Of a stretch of DNA of 64,000 bases, positions 9,001 to 14,863 are shown one piece after another; position 1 is the stretch's first letter; the number at the start of each line of letters is the position of its first letter. Origin of the DNA: Xenophilus arseniciresistens (GTDB lineage Bacteria; Pseudomonadota; Gammaproteobacteria; Burkholderiales; Burkholderiaceae_C); contig NZ_JAQIPB010000001.1 of NCBI RefSeq assembly GCF_028023875.1, positions 310,001-374,000 on the forward strand. Direction: 5' to 3'. A model generated the notes under the pieces. It saw only the letters and a list, made by a program, of their open reading frames with translations. It made no database searches and had not been told where the DNA came from. A program made the position numbers and the translations under genes.

Positions 9001-11350
9001 CATCCGGGCCATAGCGCAGCTGGCCCGAGTCCTTGTCGTAGAGCGGCGACCAGCTGCCCACCACCAGTTGCCCACGCTGCGCCACCGCCGTCTGCGCCTG
9101 CCGGTAGCCATCCAGCCCCGCATCGCGTGCCCTGGTCTGCTGCGGCCCCTGGTACACGCCCGTGTCCAGCGCACCGTGCAGGCTTGCGTTGCTCGTGGCC
9201 ACCACCAGCCGCCCCGCATCACGCCCCACCGTGTAGCCGTTCTCCAGCCGCCGCCCCGGCGCGATCAGCGGGTTCACAAAAGTCTCGGTCACGCCCCAGC
9301 GCTTGTGCTTGAGCTCATAGCCCTCGTACAGCCCCGTGTACAGCAGGTCCCCCGGCGCCTTGCTGGCGCTGTAGATGCGCCCGTCCGAGCCCTTGAGCCA
9401 GCTCTGGTTCACATAACCGGTCTGCACGTCCAGCGTGCCCCCGGCCAGGTTGATGAGGCTGCCCTCGTGCGTGTTCAGCTGCGCACCCGCAAACTGCACC
9501 GTGCCCCCCTGGGCCATCCACTCGCCCACCCCGTGGCCCGTGATGCCCAGGTAGCCGCCCACTTCCAGCAGGCCCCCGGCCGTGTACCACCGGTCGGTCT
9601 CGTAGCCGTTGGTGCCCGCCTTGACGAACACCAGGCTTCTGCGGTCCACCCAGATGTTCTTGTTGTTCAGGTTGCGGCTGTCGCGGTTGATGGGCGCATC
9701 GCGCTGCTCGTTGCCCTGCACGTTGATCAGGACGTTGTTGCTCTCCATGGCCACGCGCACGCCCACCGCGCCCGAGACGTCCAACTGCGCCCCCTGGCGC
9801 ACGTCGGCCTTGGCCGCATTCACGAAGATCTGCCCGCCCGTGGCCAGCGTCAGGCTGTCGGTGGCGAAGTCCACGCTGCCTGCGCTGTCGATGAGCACCA
9901 GCGACTGGTCACGCCGGTGCTGCACGCCGTCGCCGGCCTTGTCCGAGTCCTTGATCAGGGTGTCGCGCTGGGTGTCCAGCGCCGTGGCCGCGCTCTCGTC
10001 CAGCACGATGGCCGTGACGCTGTCCTTGTCCAGCGTGATCTGGCCCGCTTCATCGCCGGCAGCGTTGCTCAGGTGCACGGTGCCGCGGGTGTGCACGCTG
10101 GTGGTGGCCACGGCCACGCCCTGCTGGCGCACCTCGCGCCCCACCAGGCTGATGTCGCCCGTGGGCGCCTGGATCAACCCGGTGTTGACCACCAGCCCGG
10201 CGCCGCTGCCTTCCTGGATCAGCGTGCTGACCACGTTGCCGCGGGTGCTGGCGTTCTGGTTGGCGTCGCTGGCCATGCCCTTCTTGATGACGAAGGCATC
10301 GCCTGCGGCCAGCACGGTCTGGCCCGAGGGGGTGAGGATCTGGCCGGCGTTGTGGGCCTGCTTGCCCAGCAGCAGCACGTAGCCGCCGCCTTCGGTGACG
10401 CTGGCCGGGGCGTGAGTGTTGATGCGCGCACCAGCCTGCACCTGCACGCTGCCGGTGGCCGGGCCGTGGCTGAAGCTGCTGGCGGTGGTGCTCAGGTCGT
10501 TGGCGAAGCTGGGGATGTTCGCCTGGCCCTGGGCTTCGCTGTAGAGGCCCTTGTTGAATTGGGCATCGCTCATGCCCACGGCGGCGGCCACGAGGTTGCG
10601 GGTGTTGACCTGGCTGGAGCCGCCAAAGACGATGCCGTTGCGGTTGACCACCAGCACGGTGCCATCGGCCTTGATCTGGCCCTGGATCTGGCTGGGGCGC
10701 GCCTGGGGGTCGTTGACGCGGTTGAGCACGGACCAGCTGGCTTGCTGCTCGAAGGCCAGGGTGGTGTTCTTGCCGACGTTGAAGCTCTCCCAGTTCAGGA
10801 TGGCCTTGTCGGCGGTCTGGGCCACCTTGACGGTGGTCTTGCCCTCGGCCACGGTCTGGGTGGGGGCGTTGGCGTTGAGCCAGCCGGCGGTGAGCGAGTG
10901 GGTGTCGACCTTCAGGCCGCCTTCGCCCAAACCGTCGGGCACGGAGCCGGCCGCGGCCAGGGCTGCTTCACGCGCAGCGGCCTGGGCGCTTTGCTGGGCG
11001 GCGATGCCGCGTGCGGCCAGGTTCAGGTTGGCGATGGAGCGGGTCAGTGCTTCACGGGCGGCGGCGCTTTGGCCCTGAGGGGTGAGCTGCGGGTTGGCCG
11101 GCAGGCCGTTGGGCAGCAGGCCCGTTTGCGCGGCAGACTGCTGCACCGCGCCCTTGGCGGCGAACCAGCCGGGGGAAAAGGCGCGCTGGGCATGGGCGGT
11201 GCCGATCAGGCTGCCGGCGGCCAGCGTGAGGGCCACGGCGCGGGCCACCGGGGCCAGCTGCGGCAGGCGAACGCCCGGCTCGATTCTTCTTCTCCTGCCG
11301 CGCTCACTGTCGTGACTGCTGCTGCCCTTGTTGCGCGCACCTGTGTTCAT
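1..11350 (-). CDS. Two-partner-secretion exoprotein, filamentous haemagglutinin type (C-terminus beyond window)
   Basis: A single open frame of 3783 codons runs from the ATG at 11350 off the left edge, so the C-terminus is missing. Residues 1-54 form an extended signal peptide with a basic n-region (GRRRRIEPG), a hydrophobic core (ALTLAAGSLIG) and a likely AHA/Q cleavage site. Residues about 110-330 are the TPS (haemagglutination activity) domain, including LNWESFNVGKN and NRNGIVFGGSSQVNTRNL. The rest is a long run of short Gly/Ala/Asp/Asn-rich strands (LDASG, GGTLSL, GSVDF types) expected to form a beta-helix. Family knowledge: such proteins cross the outer membrane through a TpsB (FhaC/ShlB) pore and act as adhesins or contact toxins. 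No TpsB lies in the window; it may be beyond the left edge. The vreAIR-like genes upstream suggest sigma-factor control. Family assignment is firm; the biological role is not known. Confidence 0.9.
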   Translation of the reverse strand, partial: MNTGARNKGSSSHDSERGRRRRIEPGVRLPQLAPVARAVALTLAAGSLIGTAHAQRAFSPGWFAAKGAVQQSAAQTGLLPNGLPANPQLTPQGQSAAAREALTRSIANLNLAARGIAAQQSAQAAAREAALAAAGSVPDGLGEGGLKVDTHSLTAGWLNANAPTQTVAEGKTTVKVAQTADKAILNWESFNVGKNTTLAFEQQASWSVLNRVNDPQARPSQIQGQIKADGTVLVVNRNGIVFGGSSQVNTRNLVAAAVGMSDAQFNKGLYSEAQGQANIPSFANDLSTTASSFSHGPATGSVQVQAGARINTHAPASVTEGGGYVLLLGKQAHNAGQILTPSGQTVLAAGDAFVIKKGMASDANQNASTRGNVVSTLIQEGSGAGLVVNTGLIQAPTGDISLVGREVRQQGVAVATTSVHTRGTVHLSNAAGDEAGQITLDKDSVTAIVLDESAATALDTQRDTLIKDSDKAGDGVQHRRDQSLVLIDSAGSVDFATDSLTLATGGQIFVNAAKADVRQGAQLDVSGAVGVRVAMESNNVLINVQGNEQRDAPINRDSRNLNNKNIWVDRRSLVFVKAGTNGYETDRWYTAGGLLEVGGYLGITGHGVGEWMAQGGTVQFAGAQLNTHEGSLINLAGGTLDVQTGYVNQSWLKGSDGRIYSASKAPGDLLYTGLYEGYELKHKRWGVTETFVNPLIAPGRRLENGYTVGRDAGRLVVATSNASLHGALDTGVYQGPQQTRARDAGLDGYRQAQTAVAQRGQLVVGSWSPLYDKDSGQLRYGPDAVASEIAIGGAVAPDAEPVANHIALDASWINAQQLGGFEAYAQGRVTVDEAIAVATGGTVALHASDLRVDADISARSGSIRLGNMVVMRSTSSDPWLEQPVGQHTSAGYERQVTLGQGVTLDARGVWTNMLLDGGIGAQPFIDGGSVSIRSSGSVLLAPGSLIDVSSGGMLDVKGKLTGGRGGSVTLASGLFAGTGVLTLDGTLRGHGIKGGGALNIEHGTMVSIGGDLPQAIERLAAGEVSELPLRLAEDVELPAGSVIPASFSVTVTRVNDGQAMPVTVRPLVSLASPVTIQAPWTLPVTVQLANNGPVVYAGTTLPAGTSLGTITDLPKGYVLPPGVFPAGLPIPPQTFNYVAGNVTAEALRVPAGTRIPAGTAWQQDIAVQSFLALSADTFQSGFRSYSVTGRDGVVVVPGAQLDVSMPLLRVAPTAMRSIASGEELSPALSLWLPPLQQDDPVRGQVSLRAGASLALQAGDAQGSGDFLLGAGSRIAVDPGQALSITGNGQVTVEGSLVAHGGRISVLSGDLAIVGSNNLPGGTPNARSFWIGENALLDASGQAYTAVAPDGRRYGQVLKGGTIEIGGRHGAQAGMEGSVNAFVVVREGARLDASGAQAVLDLPALGTTTLASDGGAIGLSSGNGLFIDGDLRAAAGGAGAVGGTLSLLLETPTYGSVDRFTLKGEGVSDAVRVPRELVIEQVYGGSGLASGVQVGQLDASLAYGSARYGVDAIHAGGFDTASLAVNGLLSFDGNVELRLPQAIHLTASSLNLSTAAARDSQVSLAAPYLRLAGSTGRQLDNTIMPNPVFGSKNISAIGGTLGTPLLAADARLTLSGSLVDIVGEVGMGTRGTIVLNAAEPLSVPRDAFGQVRIESKGDLRLRNAIFASPGDTTLAAAQIYGSGNVIVGTVSELSQWGTVSRSFDPTRVLNIERMGDSLPPMPYDVFGTLGFGAATINQGGVLRAPLGSITLGTADGNGYTGVVNLLPGSITSVSADGLVMPYGGTVDGLIYNYNGVDVVYQGIGFEPKVEFRSHAVQVQEGAVVDLSGGGTLTGAAFLQGRGGSTDARLNPLVQVKADGSGFTLPSLSTNPVYAIVPGVQPGAAPLGAEKGAGDPALGRQVTIGQGVPGLPAGTYTLLPSTYALLPGAFRVELNGSASQAAVFGTTTAMRNGSYATAARLGIANTGALDTLSTAVILTPADTLRSYSQYNETSYADFALQQAMREGVPRPLLERDGKALSLALSSPGSEGSFNLPQLGIAQGTIRVAPGEGGHGSVTRLWNAANYELLADGSAPTEGFNGVSVLASQLNATNASRLEVGGALRSTYSDATTGQLKYANIISIGGTGGSNSIVLREGAVLQAADVFLMTGRTAGSITVEQGATISTLGRGASSYGGAQGYIYRPGQSSVLALSNGQLDLLAPQAPGANSPESGAGAIEIGVCATGGACTADTRLYSEGTIATATDNRFVLGDTVRYGTRNLSLALGAVNVGSNEALAAAAARGVLTPGMTLNQELVDRLLLGDTSVGAPALEALSFTVRESVNFFGDVTLSTYDANGRSALQRLVLGTPAIYGHGSADAVARIHTDTLIWTGALTPAGGVVADGAGTGSGQLVVDAREIVFGWGPRTQPDTVREQHRIALGFGNVHLNASERVTATHKGTLSVYQSQGAWNADTKAFDHTGGTLHIGTPLMTGSAGSVNRITAGGDIRVAGGGGAAAASNAALADALGAEIALDSRGGNLLLDTAVLLPSGKLGLSAQGDVTLADGAQLDLAGRKIDFFDVSKYSWGGDLVLTSRAGGVRQAAGSVIDLSAEHNRAGKLTALATQAEIALAGRIDGSSSGHYDAGGTQVPYMQGRIDLHGRSIADFAGLNTRLTEGGMVGGRSFRIGQGDLAIGDELKAHEINVSLDNGQLSVNGRIDASGEQAGSIRLAANNGVSLAGTAVLDASASVLRADSYGKAIEASNRAVIEIDSGDGTLRIVSGARMDLSVAGAPANYGTVALNAPRLGSNDVAIDAAGTVSIDGAKAIHVNAFISDDTAAVGTDATADGKSYQVIDQAYLDRLHGESNSFIDAALANGNLMNAKLAGLRRYADQFHLRPGVQVVADLARNADGNLHVDGDIDLSGHRYASVNPRAQKNTLVHGSGEAGALVMRAQGDLEVFGSISDGFDGSRLPSSFDSNGWVLTKGRQLWGSDVVVPHGGMVALQPGTIFNSGKVLNYALPIQPMLMAPATLLPVQGELAQALLLAPGTVLSANVRGADGTLLFAAGTVLADAVTLPSGTRLDAGFRLPVAAHLAAMTWPAGVALPAPPVGNAVVLSTPLTLAKGALIPSDTHVVLPGGVDEVDLRPRDGDGNQGRIWAVAPMLPAGLQSWDLSLVAGADASAADRLATRHGTPASLRFSDAHYGRVGEVQPVPGTGSPATYKWGDLTLFEQLVIDFWGEYVMSFVPVQGEPITPAQAEEVMNMLFAPVGDLNTYGYGELTAIDQPAVPPDMAFSPRAGVREQLSSVVRTGTGDLRLVSAGDIATSSLYGIYTAGTPSAALPAVNGSDRYNLPRSTVGGLVLGALGEPFEAMVDGGAQSLYAAWYPESGGNLLMRAGRNISGDSLIGTTNLLRFEGEIVATSLLTPTSSVGNWLWRQGTGSVQTGAEAVPAAWWINFGTYVRPPEGANYYGTFDDMPRLVGFTGYGTLGGGNLVLEAGGNAGMLQPKGDHGGAYLLRSTGLNLAVASTGRVTADGGLVLTGGGDLDIRIGGGLNADPALNAFTGSNFDPVANSLPLGGVHRLEVNGSIANLRGALRMETGAVGTVALRFGTQNPKDSRPGDVFSATSASSAGGPVLLLGDSTARIDARGDLVLGSAADPGRGPQLSGGTPFSANGWSYTNGGYSWFSLWTPSTAIDLLAAGGSLTPTLNPVDGGQASDAAPTDMHALYPSVFRAAAANGSVFYGSPNGAMRGVTLAPSPVSSQFAVGGTGQLELLAADSLHAAGANFSASGADPTRLVSPFNPGFV

Positions 11351-11473
11351 TGCCGCTTTCGCCCATTGAGTCCATCTGAACGCCGCGCGCGCTCAAGCCT
11401 GTGAAAGCGCGCCGCGGCCCTGCAACGGCCCCGTGCGCAAGCCGACTGCGCGACGAAACCCCGTTGCTGATAG

Positions 11474-11502
11474 GACGACGGACCTCTTCGGAATCCCCCA
11501 AC
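11474..11502 (-). promoter_or_regulatory. Candidate ECF-sigma promoter upstream of the TPS exoprotein
   Basis: Read on the minus strand, GTTGGGGGATTC (11502-11491) is followed after exactly 13 bp by CGTC (11477-11474). The same 12-mer with the same 13-bp gap to CGTC occurs at 12630-12602, before the FecR-like gene. An A-rich run precedes both copies. CGTC is a common -10 core for ECF sigma factors, and the exoprotein ATG lies about 115 bp downstream. Assignment to the neighbouring VreI-like sigma factor is inference. Confidence 0.55.
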
Positions 11503-11534
11503 TATTTTTTGGACCCGGCGCAGGGTCCCGCGCA

Positions 11535-12554
11535 TCAGCTCAGCACCAGCACGCCGCCAGGCAAGGCGCGCGCACCCAGGTCGAAGGAGTGCTGGATCTG
11601 CAGCAGCGCCGCATCCAGGGCCGCGATGGAGAAGCGGCCGCTGACGGCGCTGTCCTGCTGCCCGCGCGCCATCAGCAGCACGCGGCCCGGCCGGTAGCGG
11701 TTGATCTCGGCGATGGCCTGGTGCAGCGGCGTGCGGTCGAACCACAGCTCGCCTGCGCGCCAGGCCGACACGGCGCGCGGGTCGATGTCGCGCACGCGGC
11801 CCAGGCCCTGCGCGTCATACACCAGTTGCTCGCGCGCCTGCAGCGCGCGCTGGCCGGCCGGATGCTCGATCTGCAGGCGCCCTTCCAGGCAGGTGACGCG
11901 CACCGCTTCGTCCTGCAGGTGGCGCACCTCGAAGCGCGCGGCCTGCGCCCGCACCCGGCCCGCGCCGGCCAGCACGTTGAAGGCCGCGCCGGTGGAAGAC
12001 TGGTCGATGGCCGCCTCGCCGCGCAGCAGGTCGATGCCCTCGCCCGCCGCACCCGCGCTCTGGTGGCGGATGCTGGTCTGGGTGTTGAGCGTGAGCATGA
12101 CCTCGCCGTCCAGCGCGAGCGAGCGCCGCTCGCCCGTGGCGGTGCGCACATCGGCGCCCCACTCCTGCGGTGCGGGCCACAGGCCCAGTGGCGGATGCAC
12201 CACCGCCGCGGCCGTGGCAGCCGCCACCGCCGTGCCGCCCAGGGCCGCGCCCAGGAAGGCACGGCGCCCGGCCTGCGGTGGCCGCGCATGCCGCGCCATG
12301 GCCCGCTCATGCTGGGCCGCCACTTCGGGCGAGCCGCGCAGCAAGGCCCCCAGCCCCTGGCGCAGCTGGTGCCACTGGCGCCTGGCCTGCTCGAAGGCCG
12401 CGGCATGCGCGGCGCTTTGCTGCTGCCAGCGCTTGAAGGCCTGGATGTCCCATTGCGTGGCCTCGCCCGAGGCGAGCCGGCGCACCCAGACGCGCGCTTC
12501 TTGATCAAGCACGTCCGCGGGCGCAGAAGGGTTGGAGACCGGCAGCGAAGTCAT
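11535..12554 (-). CDS. FecR/VreR-type anti-sigma factor
   Basis: This is a FecR-family sigma regulator. The N-terminal DUF4880-like segment (DQEARVWVRRLASGE, then WDIQAFKRWQQQ) would bind the sigma factor in the cytoplasm. A single membrane-spanning stretch follows (RRAFLGAALGGTAVAAATAA). The periplasmic FecR domain contains the typical LALDGEVMLTLNTQTSI and ends in an STN-like tail (LHQAIAEINRYRP). It lies just downstream of the ECF sigma gene, as expected for a sigma/anti-sigma pair. I chose the ATG at 12554 because the candidate ECF promoter (12630-12602) ends upstream of it. A GTG at 12647, overlapping the sigma stop, would add 31 residues and is a real alternative. By analogy with PUMA3 it would receive the signal from the STN protein encoded at 13149. 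Confidence 0.85.
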   Translation of the reverse strand: MTSLPVSNPSAPADVLDQEARVWVRRLASGEATQWDIQAFKRWQQQSAAHAAAFEQARRQWHQLRQGLGALLRGSPEVAAQHERAMARHARPPQAGRRAFLGAALGGTAVAAATAAAVVHPPLGLWPAPQEWGADVRTATGERRSLALDGEVMLTLNTQTSIRHQSAGAAGEGIDLLRGEAAIDQSSTGAAFNVLAGAGRVRAQAARFEVRHLQDEAVRVTCLEGRLQIEHPAGQRALQAREQLVYDAQGLGRVRDIDPRAVSAWRAGELWFDRTPLHQAIAEINRYRPGRVLLMARGQQDSAVSGRFSIAALDAALLQIQHSFDLGARALPGGVLVLS

Positions 12555-12601
12555 GGAAGGCGTGGGTACGGGCAGGCCCTCAGGGTCTGCCTCATCCCGT
12601 A

Positions 12602-12630
12602 GACGTTGCGGGGGCGCCGAATCCCCCAAC
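12602..12630 (-). promoter_or_regulatory. Candidate ECF-sigma promoter upstream of the FecR-like gene
   Basis: The minus strand carries GTTGGGGGATTC (12630-12619), then 13 bp, then CGTC (12605-12602), which continues as CGTCTA, a classic ECF -10. A seven-base A-run precedes it. It is the twin of the element at 11502-11474. It overlaps the 3' end of the sigma gene and lies about 50 bp before the ATG at 12554, suggesting autoregulated expression of the anti-sigma gene. Confidence 0.5.
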
Positions 12631-12636
12631 TTTTTT

Positions 12637-13149
12637 TCATTCGTCACGCATGCCTGTCATGTGCGCAGCGCAGAAGTCATGGGCACGCCGCAGTTCGTGC
12701 TCCACCGTGCGCAGCGAAACGCCGAGCTTTTGCGCCACTTCCTTCTGCGGCAGCCCTTCCCAGCGCACCATCATGAGGATCTCGCGGCGGCGGCGCGGCA
12801 GGCGCTCGACCACGCGCGCCAGCGCCTGCGCCTCCGAGCGCGACTGGGCGATGGCCTCGGGGCCGGGCGCGGGGTCCACCACTTCCAGCAGCGCCTCGGC
12901 CTCCGAGACGGGCACGGCGCGGCTGTGGCTGCGCTGCTGGTCCACCGCGATGTTGACGGCCATGCGCAGCAGGAAGGCCTGCGGATTGAGCACCGGCGCC
13001 TGGTCCTCCAGCCGCTGCAGGCGCAGCCAGGTGTCCTGCAGCGCGTCACCGGCCAGCTCCTCGCTGCCCAGGCGCCGGCTCAGGCGCCGCTTGAGCTGGT
13101 CATAGCCCTTGACCAGATGATCCAGCAGCACAGGCTGCGCACCGCGCAT
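12637..13149 (-). CDS. ECF sigma factor, FecI/VreI type
   Basis: A 170-residue sigma-70-family protein of the usual FecI size. Region 2 is seen in LLDHLVKGYDQLKRRLSRRL and ALQDTWLRLQRL, followed by NPQAFLLRMAVNIAVDQQR. Region 4 carries the helix-turn-helix in LPQKEVAQKLGVSLRTVEHEL. The ATG at 13149 overlaps the stop of the upstream STN gene as TGATG, which implies translational coupling; an ATG at 13173 would add eight residues. It should direct RNA polymerase to a small regulon, for which the twin GTTGGGGGATTC-N13-CGTC elements just downstream are the obvious candidates. Gene order STN protein, sigma, FecR, TPS exoprotein matches vreA-vreI-vreR and its TPS target in P. aeruginosa, but orthology is inferred from layout only. 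Confidence 0.88.
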   Translation of the reverse strand: MRGAQPVLLDHLVKGYDQLKRRLSRRLGSEELAGDALQDTWLRLQRLEDQAPVLNPQAFLLRMAVNIAVDQQRSHSRAVPVSEAEALLEVVDPAPGPEAIAQSRSEAQALARVVERLPRRRREILMMVRWEGLPQKEVAQKLGVSLRTVEHELRRAHDFCAAHMTGMRDE

Positions 13150-13907
13150 CACGGCGTTGCACCCTGCGGGCATGCACGGCCCGCCACTGCGCTGCGCGGC
13201 AGCAGCAGCAGCGTGATGGGCTGCACCAGGTCCGGCGGCGGCGCGCCCACCTGCACGCGCTGCATCAGGCCCAGCAGGGCGGCATCGCGCCGGGCCTGGC
13301 CGGTGGAGGAGAGCAGTTGCGCCTGGCCCAGCTTGCCCGTGGCGTCCACGTTGAAGCGCAGCAGCGCGCGGTACTCGCCCGGCGCCGTCAGCGCATGGGC
13401 GCACAGCGTGCGCCAGATGGCCTGCTGCATGCGCGCTTCATAGTCGCTGCGCCTGCTGCCCTCCGGCGCAAGCTGCGGCGCGGCCTGGGCAGCGGCGCCG
13501 GCCGCGGCGGCATCGGCTGGCCGCAGCACGAAGGCCTGCACCTCGCCCGACTTCACGCGGTCCACCGCCAGGCCGGTGCCCTGCAACATCAGCAGCAGCG
13601 CTTCTTCGGCCGTGTAGGTGCCGCGCACGGCGGCGGCACTGCGGCCCGCCACCAGGGCGCTGCGAAACACCGCGCTGCGGCGCGTGATGCCGGCATAGTG
13701 CTGCAGTGCTTCGTCCAGCGGCTGTGCCTGGATGTCGAAGGCGAAGCGGATCTGTTGTTCATCGAAGGCGCCATGCGCCGGCGCGGCCACGGTGGCGGCG
13801 TCGGTGTCCATCGGCTGCGCCACCGAGCCCGGCGCCCAGGGGGCCATCGCCGCACCTGCCAGCCACAGGGCGCGACGCGCACCTGCCCTAATGCCGCGCT
13901 GCCGCAC
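13149..13907 (-). CDS. STN-domain plus TonB C-terminal-like signalling protein (VreA-like)
   Basis: A secreted or periplasmic protein with two recognisable parts. After a signal peptide (RALWLAGAAMAPWAPGSVA/Q) comes an STN domain (IRFAFDIQAQPLDEALQHYA, then GTYTAEEALLLMLQGTGL). After an Ala-rich linker comes a C-terminal segment resembling the TonB C-terminal fold (YRALLRFNVDATGKLGQA, then DAALLGLMQRVQVGAPPP). It lacks a TonB-dependent beta-barrel. That reduced architecture is what is known for VreA of the P. aeruginosa PUMA3 system, where the STN domain signals to the anti-sigma factor. The start is uncertain: I chose a GTG at 13907 because it gives a good signal peptide and leaves room for transcription after the Pho-box-like repeats. 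An ATG at 14018 adds 37 residues but sits almost on the expected transcript start. The stop overlaps the sigma start. Confidence 0.8.
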   Translation of the reverse strand: MRQRGIRAGARRALWLAGAAMAPWAPGSVAQPMDTDAATVAAPAHGAFDEQQIRFAFDIQAQPLDEALQHYAGITRRSAVFRSALVAGRSAAAVRGTYTAEEALLLMLQGTGLAVDRVKSGEVQAFVLRPADAAAAGAAAQAAPQLAPEGSRRSDYEARMQQAIWRTLCAHALTAPGEYRALLRFNVDATGKLGQAQLLSSTGQARRDAALLGLMQRVQVGAPPPDLVQPITLLLLPRSAVAGRACPQGATP

Positions 13908-14042
13908 CGCGACGCGGCGCGCCGACGGCGCGAAGGCGCGCGCGGGCTCGCACCTGGCCTTCGGGCCACGGGAGCAGGAGCGGGGATTGCGCGCGAAACA
14001 ACAAGGGAAGGCCGCCATGATGACGGCGCGATGCTGACAAGG

Positions 14043-14064
14043 CCCCGTGACAGCAGCTTGACAG
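14043..14064 (-). promoter_or_regulatory. Pho-box-like direct repeat upstream of vreA-like gene
   Basis: The minus strand reads CTGTCAA GCTG CTGTCAC GGGG, that is two CTGTCA cores exactly 11 bp apart (14064-14059 and 14053-14048). This is the spacing of a PhoB-binding Pho box. The 4-bp spacers are GC-rich rather than AT-rich, which weakens the match. A PhoB site here would fit the phosphate-starvation control known for the Pseudomonas vre genes. Confidence 0.5.
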
Positions 14065-14140
14065 CCGCGCAGCCGGGGCCTGCGCGCATCCGGACACACA
14101 TCGGACTGCGGATTCGCCGCACGCCATACGTCCTGTCTGC

Positions 14141-14740
14141 ATGACCGGCAAAGCGCCCCACCGCCCCACTCCACGGCCCCTGCCCACGGCGCAGGAGGCG
14201 GCCGTTCCTCTGGATTGGCGCAGCCCGTGGTGGCTGTGGCAGCTGGCCTCCTTCGTGGCGGGCACCCTCTGCGCACCGGCCTTCGTGCTGGTGTGCAGCC
14301 TGCTGGCCATCGACGCCCGCAGCGACCATCCGCGCTTCTGGATGGCGCTGCCGGTGCTGGTGGCCCTGGGGCACGGCCTGGCCATGCTGGCCACCAACCA
14401 GCGCCACCACCGCCGGCCCTTCTGCAGCCGGGCCGCGCTGGCCGTGCACCATGCAGGCGTGGCGCTGCCGGCCGGCGCCGCGCTGTTCCTGCTCGCGGGC
14501 TGGTCCTCGCGCTTCCTGCCCGACCTGGTCGCCACCGTGGGCACGGGCGCTGCGCAGGGGCCGGACGCTCTTCGTGCCGCGGGCCTGGGCATGGCCCTGG
14601 CCCTTGGCTATGCCGTGCTGGCGGCGGTGCCGGCCGGCTTGGTGCATGCACGCCTTGCGTTCACGCGGCGCGCAGCGCCTGTGCCGACCCGGCCCGCGGC
14701 CCCGGCACACGGCCCGCATCATCCCGCGAGCACCACATAG
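14141..14740 (+). CDS. Hypothetical inner-membrane protein
   Basis: 199 residues with four likely membrane segments: WLWQLASFVAGTLCAPAFVL, MALPVLVALGHGLAMLAT, AGVALPAGAALFLLAGW and AAGLGMALALGYAVLAAV. A His/Arg-rich loop (NQRHHRRPF) falls between the second and third, and a Pro/Ala/His tail is probably cytoplasmic. I recognise no family. It is divergent from the STN/sigma cluster with about 120 to 230 bp between starts, so the two may share a regulatory region, but nothing ties its function to signalling. ATG start chosen; no clear Shine-Dalgarno is visible. Confidence 0.65.
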   Translation: MTGKAPHRPTPRPLPTAQEAAVPLDWRSPWWLWQLASFVAGTLCAPAFVLVCSLLAIDARSDHPRFWMALPVLVALGHGLAMLATNQRHHRRPFCSRAALAVHHAGVALPAGAALFLLAGWSSRFLPDLVATVGTGAAQGPDALRAAGLGMALALGYAVLAAVPAGLVHARLAFTRRAAPVPTRPAAPAHGPHHPASTT

Positions 14741-14863
14741 TCCTTGCCTGACAGGCACGAAGGTCGCCGCGCTACACCGGCCGGGCGCAGGGCGCCACAG
14801 ACTGCAGCACAGAACCAGGCACGCGCCCGCCGGCCCGCGCCTGCGCCATCCAGGAACCTGTGC

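Noticed and set aside
12637-13404. A longer sigma factor starting at 13404
   Set aside because: The extra 85 residues are Ala/Arg/Gly shadow of the STN gene; TGATG coupling at 13149 gives the usual FecI length.
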